From NCBI GenBank assembly GCA_036924085.1, contig JAVGWX010000003.1, positions 128,074,974 to 128,138,973 of the forward strand: 64,000 bases of DNA, given 5' to 3'. Position 1 is the stretch's first letter. The number at the start of each line of letters is the position of its first letter. Positions 11,065-21,418 of this stretch are shown here, piece after piece. Source of the stretch: Ariolimax columbianus (Eukaryota > Mollusca > Gastropoda > Stylommatophora > Arionidae). Below the pieces are notes generated by a model that saw only the letters and a list, made by a program, of their open reading frames with translations, was not told the origin of the DNA and ran no database searches. The translations under genes and the position numbers were made by a program.

Positions 11065-11495
11065 TAATCGATTCATTATATGTCCACAAGCTGCTGTCAG
11101 ATTATCTGGTAAAACATCAGATTGGTTCAAAGTACCAAAGGGAATAAGACATGGATGTATCCTCTTTCCTTTCCTATTTAACATTTATGCAGAGTGCATA
11201 ACGAGGAACGTTAGAAAAGATGAGAGTTACACTTTCTTTACAATCGGTGGATACAGGATCTCAGAGCTAAGATACGCATACGACACAGTGAAACTATCAA
11301 ACAGTACAGAGGGGTTGGAACAGCAAATTGCAGTCGTAAGCAGATGCAGCGAAGTTCAAAACATCTTTGTAAACATAAACAAAACGAAGAAAATAACCAT
11401 AAATAAAACAAGAAGTTAACATAAATTCAAAGTCAGGGGTGTGGAAATAAAACAAATCACGAACTTTGACTATCTGGGCTCTGACACCCAATTGC
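11065..11495 (+). pseudogene. RTE-type LINE RT palm fragment
   Basis: One plus-strand frame of about 140 codons has a single stop (about 11416). It reads CPQAAVRLSGKTSDWFKV, GIRHGCILFPFLFNIYAE (motif B, normally RQGC-x-LSP), ISELRYAYDTVKL (the YADD box, now YAYD) and VNINKTKKITINKT, ending in FDYLGSD. The motif order and spacing fit RTE RT. It starts directly next to the truncated 5' end of copy C on the opposite strand. The damaged active site makes it dead. It is not preceded by an ATG, so simple frame searches miss it. Confidence 0.78.
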
Positions 11496-11499
11496 CTAT

Positions 11500-12095
11500 T
11501 ACTTCACTTTTCTGTTGTCTAGTTTCTACATTTCCCGAGTGCTTGTAATGTACTTGTCTTTGCTATTGTTGCCATTAACATAAATAGCTTGTTCACCGAT
11601 TTATAAATGAAATTAAAAACATCAATGTGTGGCTACTTTGCGATAAAGGAAACTGCTCTTATTTGCTCTTGCCAAACTGTAAGATCAGCCCATTTGTTCT
11701 TGATCATGGAGGAAAAACTACTTCCAGGCATGACAAGAATGGAACCACTGTAACTTCCGAATCATGACGTAAAAGGCGGCTCATAACGGCTGTGATTGGG
11801 GATAAGACGTCTGTGCTTGGGGCTAGCAACCTTATAATTTACAATCACCGCTATTGAAACAACCACGACAAATGCTCGAAAACGGGCTTCATGAAAATGA
11901 TTCAGCTGCATATGTTGAACACGACACGGCAAGAACATGGTCAATGGATGGGGAAAATAGTTCAACATTTAGATGGTCAACATTTCGTTTTGTTATTTAG
12001 CGATCGTCCTGGTAAGGATTATATTACGTAGTCTATAGCAATGGTGCGATAGTTGCACCGATCGGTCCGACATATCTGGTTTCAGAACGACATTT
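11500..12095. other. Unassigned sequence
   Basis: Nothing recognised on either strand. Confidence 0.4.
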
Positions 12096-12099
12096 TGAG

Positions 12100-12782
12100 G
12101 ACTTGGTTTTCCTTCTCTCTTAGATCTCTCAACCATCTATTTCCAGTCCCGCCACTTGGAGGCAAAATAGGGTCTTGGTCAGCGATGATTTGTTGACCTC
12201 GATGCAAGCAACAAGCTATGATCTGTTGACCTCGATGCAAGCAGCCAGCTATGATTTGTGGACCTCGATGCGAGCAGCCAGCTATGATTTGTTGACCTCG
12301 ATGCGAGCAACCAGCTATGATCTGTTGACCTCGATGCGAGCAACAAGCTATGATCTGTTGACCTCGATGCAAGCAGCCAGCTTTGATTTGTTGACCTCGA
12401 TGCGAGCAACCAGCTATGATTTGTTGACCTCGATGCGAGCAACAAGCTATGATCTGTTGACCTCGATGCGAGCAACCAGCTATGATTTGTTGACCTCGAT
12501 GCGAGCAACAAGCTATGATTTGTGGACCTCGATGCGAGCAACAAGCTATGATCTGTTGACCTCGATGCAAGCAGCCAGCTATGATTTGTGGACCTCGATG
12601 CGAGCAACCAGCTATGATTTGTGGACCTCGATGCAAGCAGCCAGCTATGATTTGTGGACCTCGATGCAAGCAGCCAGCTATGATTTGTGGACTTCGATGT
12701 AAGCAGCCAGCTATGAATCGCGGACTTCTGTCAGCCCATTCGGTGCTGTGTCTTCGGCACAGGACTGTTATTTTTTTAAAGA
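12100..12782 (-). repeat. GAA-tailed dispersed family copy, split by the 33-bp array
   Basis: The flanks of the 33-bp array, 12145-12182 (CCGCCACTTGGAGGCAAAAT, GGGTCTTGGTCAGC) and 12725-12765 (CTGTCAGCCCATTCGGTGCT), match two neighbouring blocks of the copy at 43400-43730 (GCCGCCACTTGAAGGCGGAT, AGGGTCTTGGTCAGC, GCTGTCAGCTCATTCACTGC). In that copy the blocks are only about 30 bp apart. The array therefore sits inside a copy of this family. Confidence 0.6.
12187..12716. repeat. Minisatellite, 33 bp unit, 16 copies
   Basis: The unit contains GATTTGTTGACCTCGATGCG and AGCAACCAGCTAT, and varies at a few sites (TTG/GTGG, CAA/CGA, CAGC/CAAGC). Because 33 is a multiple of three, long frames are open on both strands (12082-12669 minus, 12175-12702 plus). 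Their peptides are 11-residue repeats with no known domain, so they are treated as array artefacts. Confidence 0.95.
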
Positions 12783-12989
12783 TTTGTTATTTTGAATTCT
12801 GTTAGCGAAGTCACGTCACTTTCAACTACGGATCTATTAAGTTATATCAGGACATATTATCAATGTAGGTATGCACGCGTGTATCTGTTTGTAATGTGTT
12901 GTATGGCAGCTTTGCTGCGCAGTAGTTTGTCAATGATTTATTTAAGTGGAGAAGTAGTCACGCCGAGAAAAATGCCAGACATGCTCAGT

Positions 12990-13730
12990 CAAACTGGCCA
13001 ATAGACCCCGGGTCCTAGAGTGGGTTCATCAACCTTGTTTGTAATAAACCAACAGACCCCGGGGTCTAGTGGGGTCATCAACCTTGTTTGTAGTAAACCA
13101 ACAGACCCCGGGGTCTAGTGGGGTCATCAAACTTGTTTCTAGTAAACCAACATACCCCGGGGTCTTGTGGGGTCATCAACCTTGTTTCTAGTAAACCAAC
13201 ATACCCTGGGGTCTAGTGGGGTAATCAACCTTGTTTGTAGTAAACCAACATACCCCGGGGTCTAGTGGGGGTCATCAACCTTGTTTGTAGTAAACCAACA
13301 GACCCTGGGGTCTAGTGGGGTCATCAAACTTGTTTCTAGTAAACCAACATACCCCGGGGTCTTGTGGGGTCATCAACCTTGTTTCTAGTAAACCAACATA
13401 CCCTGGGGTCTAGTGGGGTAATGAACCTTGTTTATAGTAAACCAACATACCCCGGGGTCTAGTGGGGGTCATCAACCTTGTTTGTAGTAAACCAACAGAC
13501 CCTGGGGTCTAGTGGGGTCATCAAACTTGTTTCTAGTAAACCAACATACCCCGGGGTCTTGTGGGGTCATCAACCTTGTTTCTAGTAAACCAACATACCC
13601 TGGGGTCTAGTGGGGTAATCAACCTTGTTTATAGTAAACCAACATACCCCGGGGTCTAGTGGGGGTCATCAACCTTGTTTGTAGTAAACCAACAGACCCT
13701 GGGGTCTAGTGGGGTCATCAACCTTGTTTT
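12990..13730. repeat. Minisatellite, 49 bp unit with 197-bp higher-order repeat
   Basis: About 15 copies of a unit containing CCAACAGACCCCGGGGTCTA and TCATCAACCTTGTTT. Variants recur every four units: TCTAGTGGGGG is found at 13261, 13458 and 13655, exactly 197 bp apart. A block of four monomers was therefore amplified after the monomers had diverged. The CCCCGGGGTC palindrome is in each unit. Confidence 0.95.
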
Positions 13731-13734
13731 CTCT

Positions 13735-14050
13735 GCGCCTTTCACCGTGTCAGAATTTCGTTCCTTCAAGTCCAAAAATGCTTGATTCAGATAGTGCATT
13801 ACAAATAATATGCTAATGATATTGAACAATCTTTGACGATTTCTATACTGGTGGATGCACATTTACTTGAATTATTGTTCTAGAGTCTAACAGATTGAAA
13901 AACAAATGATGTACTCTCAATGTGTGATGAAAGTAACAGACTAGATTGAAGCATCATATTTGATTGTAGAGAAAAAACATTGAACGAGGAAATGTATCTC
14001 AGCATGTAGAAGGTGGTCCTCTACTGCATTCATTATCGACATGTTTACTG
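13735..14050. other. Unassigned sequence
   Basis: No feature recognised between the 49-bp and 74-bp arrays. Confidence 0.4.
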
Positions 14051-14059
14051 CATCCTGTG

Positions 14060-14790
14060 GACGCTAAGTCCTCCCGCCATGAGCTATCCTCTCAGCCCTC
14101 TCCACTTCTTTCATGTTTCCTTTTTGTGTGTCCCTATTTCCTTCGTGTGGCCTTCTCTCCGCCACGTCATTAGCCCTCTTGACAGAGGATTTCCTTTATG
14201 TGTGTCCCTATTTTCCTCGTGTGACCTTCTCTCCGCCACGTCATTAGCCCCCTTGACAGATTTCCTTTTTGTGTCTCCCAATTTCCCTCGTGTGCCCTTC
14301 TCTTTGTCACGTCATTAGCCCTCTTGAAAGAGGATTTCCTTTCTGTGTGTCCCTATTTCCCTCGTGTGACCTTCTCTCCGCCACGTCATTAGCCCCTTGA
14401 CAGGAGATTTCCTTTTTGTGTGTCCCTATTTCCCTCGTGTGACCTTCTCTCCGCCACGTCATTAGCCCTCTTGACAGAGGATTTCCTTTTTGTGTGTCCC
14501 TATTTCCCTCGTGTGACCTTCTCTCCGCCACGTCATTAGCCCTCTTGACAGAGGATTTACTTTTTGTGTGTCCCTATTTCCCTCGTGTGACCTTCTCTCC
14601 GCCACGCCATTAGCCCTCTTGACAGAGGATTTACTTTTTGTGTGTCCCTATTTCCCTCGTGTGACCTTCTCTCCGCCCCGTCATTAGCCCTCTTGACAGA
14701 GGATTTCCTTTTTGTGTGTCCCTATTTCCCTCGTGTGACCTTCTCTCTGCCACGTCATTAGTCCTCTTGACAGAGGATTTCCTTTTTGAC
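14060..14790. repeat. Minisatellite, 74 bp unit, about 10 copies
   Basis: The unit contains CCACGTCATTAGCCCTCTTG, ACAGAGGATTTCC and GTGTGTCCCTATTTCCCTCG; CCACG recurs at 14162 and 14236. Copies differ by small indels. The minus-strand frames that read SHEGNRDTQKGNPLSRG are products of the repeat. Confidence 0.93.
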
Positions 14791-14799
14791 TTCGGCGGT

Positions 14800-16330
14800 T
14801 GAGTTGTACTTTTGCTGTCATTTGGCGTGTCCTTATCTGTTGATAATTTTTGTGATTCAGTTTCTTCAGGGTGTGGCAGGTTATTCATGCTCAGCTCTCC
14901 TGCTGGATTACGTACAGGATAATTATAGCAAAGATATCATAATCGATGTGTAACCCACTTTGAATCAATAAGTGATCAGTTGAGAATCAAAATATCCAGT
15001 ACACAATCAGATCCTTGGTATCCCAAAACGTGTTGTATTGATTTGTATGAAAGATTCTAAGATAATATTTTATTGTATTAATGCAATAGCGAAAATGTTT
15101 TCGTTAATTTCTATGCATTACACTACGCTACATACACACATTTGACATACGGTACTATTTTTATGTTACAGTCAAATTTTCATTTACAAGTCTGGATCAT
15201 GTGCTATCTATCAACAGTCGCCTGGACTTCGTCTTATCACGGGACCAGTGTAGGACGAGAAAGTGAGGCTGACGACAGTGCAAATCTACCTCACTTACAT
15301 CCACGCCATCCCTATATCTGTGTGTATGTCTCCCCCTTTTTCCATTCTAAATCTAAAAAAGCATCAAGCCAGCCTGTCATCAAGATGGCCAAATCTTTCT
15401 ATGGTAAAAGACTTTACAAGAAATGACATTGCACGCCCTACTATTCTCACTTGTAAAAAGCATATTGTGCTGTCGTTGGCCTTCTGCTTTCGATTGAATC
15501 CACACAACCAAAACGCTAAGCATGATCAAAGAATATTTAACAAAAACGAACAACGCATTTTCTGCTATTTTGTAAAAGAATTATAAAGACAAGCAAAATC
15601 GTACGGTCACAGTATGACAAAAAGGCCATCATTAAGGTCATACGTTGTGTTGCACTGTTTCCTTAAGACGGTGGATCAGTGCATCTGCTATCAAGTGAGA
15701 TGTATGTCTCTGTTCGATCTGTGTTCACTAGCCTTTCGACTGTCCCCAGTCTTCATGCATGGAAACGGGTATGAGTCTCCATTTGGTCTAAGTCGTACCC
15801 TACGTCACTAGCTATCCTATACTAACGCTGACATAACTCTAGGAGTCGAGCCCATTAGGGCACACACACTCCTCTACCGTGACTTGGTGTAGACTAAAGA
15901 GGAGTAAGAGGAGTATTTATCCAACGGATATCACGAACACATTTCAGTCATCCATCCATCCCTCATCCAACAATCCATGCCCACATCACGTGGGTGTGCA
16001 GTTAGTATCACGACTCTGAACCCACACTTGCCAGGTTCGATTATCAAAAACAAGAAGGTCGCATCACAATAGGAAATAAAGCAATTCTTGAAAACGCGTG
16101 CTGAAATAGAATGCACTTGAACATTAGGTGCAATACACAGCATACCGCACACCGTACACAACACACCGCCATTATGGGAGAAAATGCAAACGGATAGAGA
16201 AAGATAAAAATACAGAGTAAAATATTCCGCAAACCAAAAAACTACACACACAAAAAACACAGCAGACAACAGCATCGGGAAGTTTCCTGTACTCCGAACC
16301 AGACAAACAATACCAGGTATCGTGTGCCCA
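14800..16330. other. Unassigned sequence
   Basis: Frames at 15142-15426, 15263-15586 and 15931-16275 carry no recognisable domain. No RNA gene or repeat is seen. Confidence 0.4.
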
Positions 16331-16489
16331 GCCGGTCCTGATTATCAGCGCTAGCTGTTATCGATTGCGGCGTCCTCTTGTCTCACTCGGGCCCGATAAT
16401 GGAGCGGTCAGGTCGAGCAAAGGTTCGACTGTGAGCAGAGATAGGCAAGGCACGTTTTGTCAATACCCGGGCCGCACGAACCGAGATTT

Positions 16490-16637
16490 CCTTCTTATAA
16501 TTGTCAACCACTGTTGTAATGCTATCTAACTTATCCAGCAATACTTTGATACCTTCTAACGCACCAATCATTACTTTAATATGCTGAAACACATCATTAC
16601 TACTTTGAAAAGTTCTAACATGTACTACAACTACTAT
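16490..16637. repeat. Old 30-bp repeat monomers left of the mariner
   Basis: Successive segments of about 30 bp (AACTTATCCAGCAATACTTT then GATACCTTCT, AACGCACCAATCATTACTTT, AACACATCATTACTACTTTG, AACATGTACTACAACTACTA) resemble diverged units of the 30-bp array at 17800-18290. The same pattern resumes at about 17468-17545, on the far side of the mariner. Confidence 0.5.
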
Positions 16638-17464
16638 AAGGGTAAGTCATTAAGTAGGTCACAAACTGATAAAGGATAGCTGAGAAATGTGGTTGGTAGT
16701 TTCTAAAGATGTCATTAGGTGGCAGCAACATCCAGCTTTGTGACTACTGAAAGTAGCTGACGGAAGTGTCACTTGCACGTGCACAGTTTAAGGCTAAAAG
16801 GTGTTCCTGCTCATGGAATGTACAATCAAAGAACAGCTTGCCACTGTGCTTTTTTACGGGGTGGGGTTCGGGGGGGGGGGGGGGGGGGGAGAAAACTTAC
16901 TCCAAGATATTCATAAGGAACTGCTTCCTGTTTACGGTAAAAAGTGTTCGTCGCGAAAAACAGTGCATGACTGGGTCGATAGCATTTCTCAAGTACGCTA
17001 AAAAAAATGAACGATAAAGCCAGACCTGGTCGCCCTGTTCAGATTACAACAGAAGCATCTGTGAGGACAGGGAGGGGGGGGGGGGGGAGAGGGGGTTGGT
17101 AGCGAAGGAGATATGATTCCAGCTGATAGGCGAATGACGATAGACAGCGAAGCAACTGCATTAAGATGCCCGCATCATTTAGCTTACATCATAATGCACG
17201 TTCACACCTTGACGAGAGACGTTTCGTCAATGACGATGAAGTTGATAGTGAAACACAGATGTGGCGAAGACAGCAAACTACATGTTTAAATTTAGTAAGT
17301 TTTGTTGCACAGACAAGAACAATAAGTGTATCAACGTTGGTGGAAATTATGTTGGGAAATAAGGGACAACACAAGTGTAATAATAATTGGTTTTCAACTT
17401 TGCATCACATTTTTTTGTTTTTTTTTAAAATTGCCATGTGTGACCTATTTACTGACTTGCCCTC
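16638..17464 (+). mobile_element. Internally deleted mariner element with 26-bp terminal inverted repeats
   Basis: The left end (16638-16663) and right end (17439-17464) are inverted copies with 22 of 26 positions matching (AGGTCACA at both inner edges, AAGTCA in the middle). The interior keeps the N-terminal and C-terminal parts of a mariner transposase but lacks the catalytic core. At about 830 bp it is shorter than a complete mariner (about 1.3 kb). G-tracts at about 16869-16889 and 17071-17087 are probably secondary. Confidence 0.82.
16800..17360 (+). pseudogene. Mariner transposase with catalytic core deleted
   Basis: The plus strand reads KEQLATVLFYGVG, LLQDIHKELLPVYGKKC and SSRKTVHDWVDS (N-terminal helix-turn-helix), then DKARPGRPVQITTEASV, DMIPADRRMTIDSEATAL and HHLAYIIMH. 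It then jumps directly to the C-terminus, DERRFVNDDEV and, after a frameshift, KCINVGGNYVGK plus a stop (about 17358). The three catalytic aspartates and the region between them are gone. A (G)n insertion and frameshifts add further damage. Such a copy could only move with transposase supplied by another element. Confidence 0.8.
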
Positions 17465-17589
17465 GGATATTTAACTCAAATTCGTCAACCACACCTAGAA
17501 TATGTTCTAGCTTACAAACGTTCACTTTGATGAACTTATCATCCAGGGGAGAGGAGGCTAACGTGCGGAAACAGGCCATCTCATAACAG

Positions 17590-17745
17590 TCTGGCTAGCT
17601 AGGTGGGGAGCGGCACTGTCATTCCTACATAGGTTAGCTTTCTGAGGAGCAGTGCATTGCGTTACAGCAAGGTGTACCCCGGCCCACCTTCTCAAGTACA
17701 TATCGGGATGTGAGGTGAGTAACTGTAACCCTACATCAAACTTGA
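17590..17745 (+). repeat. Dispersed repeat block shared with 51305-51470
   Basis: CAGTCTGGCTAGCTAGGT, CCTTCTCAAGTAC, GGGATG and CACTGTAACC-like blocks appear here in the same order as at about 51325-51465 (CAGTCTGGCCAACGAGGTAG, CCTTCTCAAGTACG, GGGATGCAAGAA). It is probably the 5' part of the GAA-tailed family. Confidence 0.45.
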
Positions 17746-17789
17746 GTCAAGTAAAAGTAGCATTTGCTAAAGCAACACCTTATCAACCA

Positions 17790-18285
17790 CTACATTAATA
17801 CGTTCAAATAATCAATCACTGCCTTGATGCGTCCTAACTTATCAACCACTACTTCAGCACGTCCTAACTTATCAACCACTACTTCAGCACGTCCTAACTT
17901 ATCAACCACTACTTTAACACGTCCTAACTTATCAACCACTACTTCAGCACGTCCTAACTTATCAACCACTACTTTAACACGTCCTAACTTATCAACCACT
18001 ACTTCAGCACGTCCTAACTTATCAACCACTACTTTAACACGTCCTAACTTATCAACCACTACTTCAGCACGTCCTAACTTATCAACCACTACTTCAGCAC
18101 GTCCTAACTTATCAACCACTACTTTAACACGTCCTAACTTATCAACCACTACTTCAGCACGTCCTAACTTATCAACCACTACTTCAGCACGTCCTAACTT
18201 ATCAACCACTACTTCAGCACGTCCTAACTTATCAACCACTACTTTAACACGTCCTAACTTATCAACACTACTTTAAAACCTTCTA
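17790..18285. repeat. Minisatellite, 30 bp unit, about 16 copies
   Basis: The unit contains ACTTATCAACCACTACTTCA followed by GCACGTCCTA, with a TTTAACAC variant scattered through it. Inner copies are nearly perfect and edge copies diverge. The 30-bp period keeps both strands open (17790-18239 minus, decapeptide repeat VVDKLGRAEV; 17824-18276 plus). These are taken as array products. Confidence 0.95.
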
Positions 18286-18289
18286 TTAA

Positions 18290-18495
18290 AATCATTCAAT
18301 TTATCAACTGCTCAGCTGTGTGTGGGGTTCTTTTGTAAATGGGTACCTGATCATTCATTAGGGAAAGACATGCATCAAAGAACGGAACTGGCCACCCTTC
18401 CTCACACAAGCTGTGGCACAGCACAAAGCAGTTTCTAACACTTCATCCCCGACGGTAGTTTCTACTATGGACATATTTAAAAATCAACATCTACT
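18290..18495. other. Flank between the 30-bp array and LINE B
   Basis: Unassigned sequence that contains the left copy of the LINE B target duplication at its end. Confidence 0.4.
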
Positions 18496-18507
18496 TTATT
18501 ACCGTCT

Positions 18508-21138
18508 TCTTCTTCTTCTTCTGCGTACACAGTCAGACAGTAACCATTATTTTTTCGAAAAAAGCGGCGGTCATCCTGAGGCTCTCGCCACCGCCATAGA
18601 GCTTGTCTTGCAGTTCCACTGGTAATGGCCACATCTGCTCTCTCTGATCCTCGTATGTCGGGCAGTTCTGCAGCAGATGTTCAGTGGTCATTTTACCAGT
18701 ACCGCACGGGCATTCGTCGGTACTCCCTATCTTCAATTTGTTGAATAAGTGGTACCTCAGTCTGTTGTGGCCAGTGCGAAGTCTGAAGACAACGACCTGC
18801 TCTCTTCGGTTCAACTGGTAATAGGCATCGTTTTTGGTGTAACCAGTATGTTCGGTTTCCCATTTGGTCATGTATCTGGCTTTGATAAGCCGTTTTGACT
18901 CTTCGTACGTCATACTGGTATCTGTTTGTGGTAGTCTTGCACCTTCTTTTGCCAGTCTGTCTGCCTCCTCGTTGCCTTGGATGTTGCAGTGTGCCGGGAC
19001 CCACTGTACCACTACCCTTTTTGGTGCGGACTGCTGGCACAGTTTGCAGAGTGCTGCTCTTAAGTCATTAAGCTCAGTGTTTTTCTGGCTTTTTAGCGCT
19101 GTGACTACGGCGAGAGCATCTGTCAGCAGGACTATATGGCTCTCATTTTCACTGTGTGTCACCATTTCTTCCACTGCCGCCCTCAGTGCCTCTGTCTCTG
19201 CTATGAAATTGCTTGTGTACTTACCAGTAGCGAATGACAGAGTTATTTTTCTGCCATTTGGTAGGTTCAGGAATGCTCCTGCCCCTCCGTTCTGTGTAGT
19301 GTTTGTTACAGAACCGTCGGTGTATGCATGGGTCCAGTCCATGCTTGGGTAGCTTTTCGTTATGAAGCTTAGGGTAGTGTCTCTCCTTTCTTTTTCAGTC
19401 TGGCAGTTTTTGTTTGCAATACCTGGTATATTTTCTACCACCTCTGGAAATACATCCTGCCTCCAAGTAGGTTTGCGTACAGTAGTGATGGGTTTTGGTG
19501 TTGTTAGTGCGTTTATGGGATCTTCGTGCATCTTTGCTTTGGCTATTTCTGCAAAGTTTCTCCGCTTTAGTTTCCCATTTCCCAAATTGTTTAGTCTTTG
19601 GTACATTGGGTGGTCCGTCAGTCTTCGGAGTTTCTCTGACTGCAGCTGGGCTCTGCAGTCTCTTCTATCGGTCATGGATTGCAGTTTTGTAATCTTTTCA
19701 AGTTCTACAATTGGCGTTGACTTCATGCCACCTGTTATAATTATCATGGCTTGGTTTTGAAGTTTGTTAACTTTATCGAAGTTCGCCTTCGCTGCTGTTG
19801 TCCATGCCGCAATGCCATACTCGAGAACTGGTCTCACTCTTCCAGTGTACAGTTTCTTTAGTATGCCTTCGTCTGCTCCCCAGCTTGTGCCAGCAAGTTT
19901 CCTCATGATTGCCATTCTTTCTCTGGCTTTCATTCGGTTTCTCTCAATCTGACTTTTCCATGTCATGCGCCGATCAAATGTGACTCCCAGATAGGTTGGG
20001 TTGTCGTTTGGCTGCAGGATTTTGCCATTTAGGCTTAATTTGGTACTTTGGGGTTTTAATGAAAGCGAGAATATTGTGCACGTGGTTTTCTCCTCGTTTA
20101 TTTTGACCAGCCATGAGTTCGCCCACTCTTCCAGCGATGTTAGGGCCGTCTGCATCCGATTTCTTGCTATGGTGAGATTCTTTTCAGAGGTCCACATAGC
20201 CAGATCGTCTGCAAACATTGAGCTATGGACTCTTCTTGGTATATTCTCTGTAATATCGTTTATATATACCAGGAAGAGTGTGGGTGACAATACTCCCCCT
20301 TGGGGTACTCCCTGCTCGAGTGTCACCTTTTTGCTCATCTGCCCTTGTACTTGGACTCTGGCCGTTCTTTGTTTGAGGTAGTGGCTGATCCACTTGTACA
20401 TTTTCCCACAAACATCACTTCTTCTTAGCTTGACTCTAAGTCCATCTTTCCAGACTTTGTCAAATGCCTTTTCCAGATCCACCCAAACAGCTACTGTGTG
20501 TTTCTGTGCCTGGTAGGCATCTTCTATCTCCTGGGCTATGAGGATGACCTGGTCCTCAGTGGATCTGTGCTGTCTAAAGCCGGCTTGCTGTGGAATTAGT
20601 ATTCGTTTTTCTTCCAGATGCCACATCAGTCTGGTGTTTATCATCCGTTCCATCAGCTTGCCGACACAGCTCAGTAGGCTGATGGGCCTGTATCCATTTG
20701 GATCTGTTTTATCCTTTCCTGTTTTTGGTACTGGTACCAGTATTGCATCTTTCCATGCCTGGGGTACAATACCCCTTTTCCAGCTTTGGTTCAGGACTGA
20801 CAGTAGTTTCCTCTTCGCTGTTTGGCCCAGCCCCATCAGCATTTCGTTTGTTATCCCATCTTTTCCGGGGGATTTCCTTTTCTTTAGTGTTCTCATAGCC
20901 TCTTCCATTTCGCGCATTGTAAGTTTGGCCATCATGTGCTCTTCGGGAGCCGTATTTATGTTTTCGTGTCCCTTTAGCTCTTCGCTAATGTTTGTATGCT
21001 TTTCTGCAGGGACCTCGATGTGGTTTGCTCTGGCATAGTGATCGACAAAGGCGTTTGCGGCTTTCTTACCTGTGATCAAGTTCTCGCCCTGCTTGATAGT
21101 AATTTGTTTATTTGACGGGGTTTCGTCATTCATGGCTC
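18508..21138 (-). mobile_element. RNase H-bearing LINE, copy B, with 12-bp target duplication
   Basis: A 2.63-kb 5'-truncated LINE on the minus strand, flanked by TTATTACCGTCT at 18496-18507 and 21139-21150. Its 3' end carries the (TTC)n tract (GAA tail) and the GCGTAC-AGTCAGACAGTAACC end shared with copies A, D and E. The duplication and the open frame point to recent insertion by target-primed reverse transcription. Confidence 0.95.
18533..21133 (-). CDS. LINE RT-RNase H polyprotein, 5'-truncated (866 codons)
   Basis: This is the best-preserved coding region in the window, open from 21133 to the stop at 18533. RT spans roughly residues 130-400: NGYRPISLLS at 147-156, motif A VDLEKAFDKV with Asp219, motif B QGVPQGGVLSP at 274-284, and FADD with Asp309-Asp310. 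RNase H spans about 598-735 with Asp606 (YTDGS), Glu646 (AETEAL), Asp672 (TDALAVV), His715 and Asp725. A C-terminal C-x-C-x8-H-x4-C finger lies at 808-824. The first ATG is simply the first one after the truncation. The APE endonuclease and linker present in longer family members are absent, so the copy cannot mobilise on its own. RT followed by RNase H places it in the I/Jockey group; the exact clade is not certain. Confidence 0.9.
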   Translation of the reverse strand: MNDETPSNKQITIKQGENLITGKKAANAFVDHYARANHIEVPAEKHTNISEELKGHENINTAPEEHMMAKLTMREMEEAMRTLKKRKSPGKDGITNEMLMGLGQTAKRKLLSVLNQSWKRGIVPQAWKDAILVPVPKTGKDKTDPNGYRPISLLSCVGKLMERMINTRLMWHLEEKRILIPQQAGFRQHRSTEDQVILIAQEIEDAYQAQKHTVAVWVDLEKAFDKVWKDGLRVKLRRSDVCGKMYKWISHYLKQRTARVQVQGQMSKKVTLEQGVPQGGVLSPTLFLVYINDITENIPRRVHSSMFADDLAMWTSEKNLTIARNRMQTALTSLEEWANSWLVKINEEKTTCTIFSLSLKPQSTKLSLNGKILQPNDNPTYLGVTFDRRMTWKSQIERNRMKARERMAIMRKLAGTSWGADEGILKKLYTGRVRPVLEYGIAAWTTAAKANFDKVNKLQNQAMIIITGGMKSTPIVELEKITKLQSMTDRRDCRAQLQSEKLRRLTDHPMYQRLNNLGNGKLKRRNFAEIAKAKMHEDPINALTTPKPITTVRKPTWRQDVFPEVVENIPGIANKNCQTEKERRDTTLSFITKSYPSMDWTHAYTDGSVTNTTQNGGAGAFLNLPNGRKITLSFATGKYTSNFIAETEALRAAVEEMVTHSENESHIVLLTDALAVVTALKSQKNTELNDLRAALCKLCQQSAPKRVVVQWVPAHCNIQGNEEADRLAKEGARLPQTDTSMTYEESKRLIKARYMTKWETEHTGYTKNDAYYQLNRREQVVVFRLRTGHNRLRYHLFNKLKIGSTDECPCGTGKMTTEHLLQNCPTYEDQREQMWPLPVELQDKLYGGGESLRMTAAFFEKIMVTV

Positions 21139-21418
21139 TTATTACCGTCTAATTTGTTTGATTCGCTACAACACATTGCAAACCACAGCAGCCTAATTTT
21201 CCATGTAGACGACAGACATTTTAATATAAGCATTTAGAATATATTGTCAGAGAAGAAGGAACTGAACTGGGATTAACCACCACCACCAACCCAGCTTTTA
21301 GAATATATAATGCTATATATGTGTATATATGCACATACACACTATGGGGGTTAAAGAAAGCGTTATTTTTTTGTATGGAGAAAAAAATTTCGAGTAGTCA
21401 AAATGCCATTTATTTTTC

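Noticed and set aside
12082..12702. Long frames on both strands
   Set aside because: They lie in a 33-bp array whose period is a multiple of three; the peptides are pure repeats with no domain, signal or flanking gene structure.
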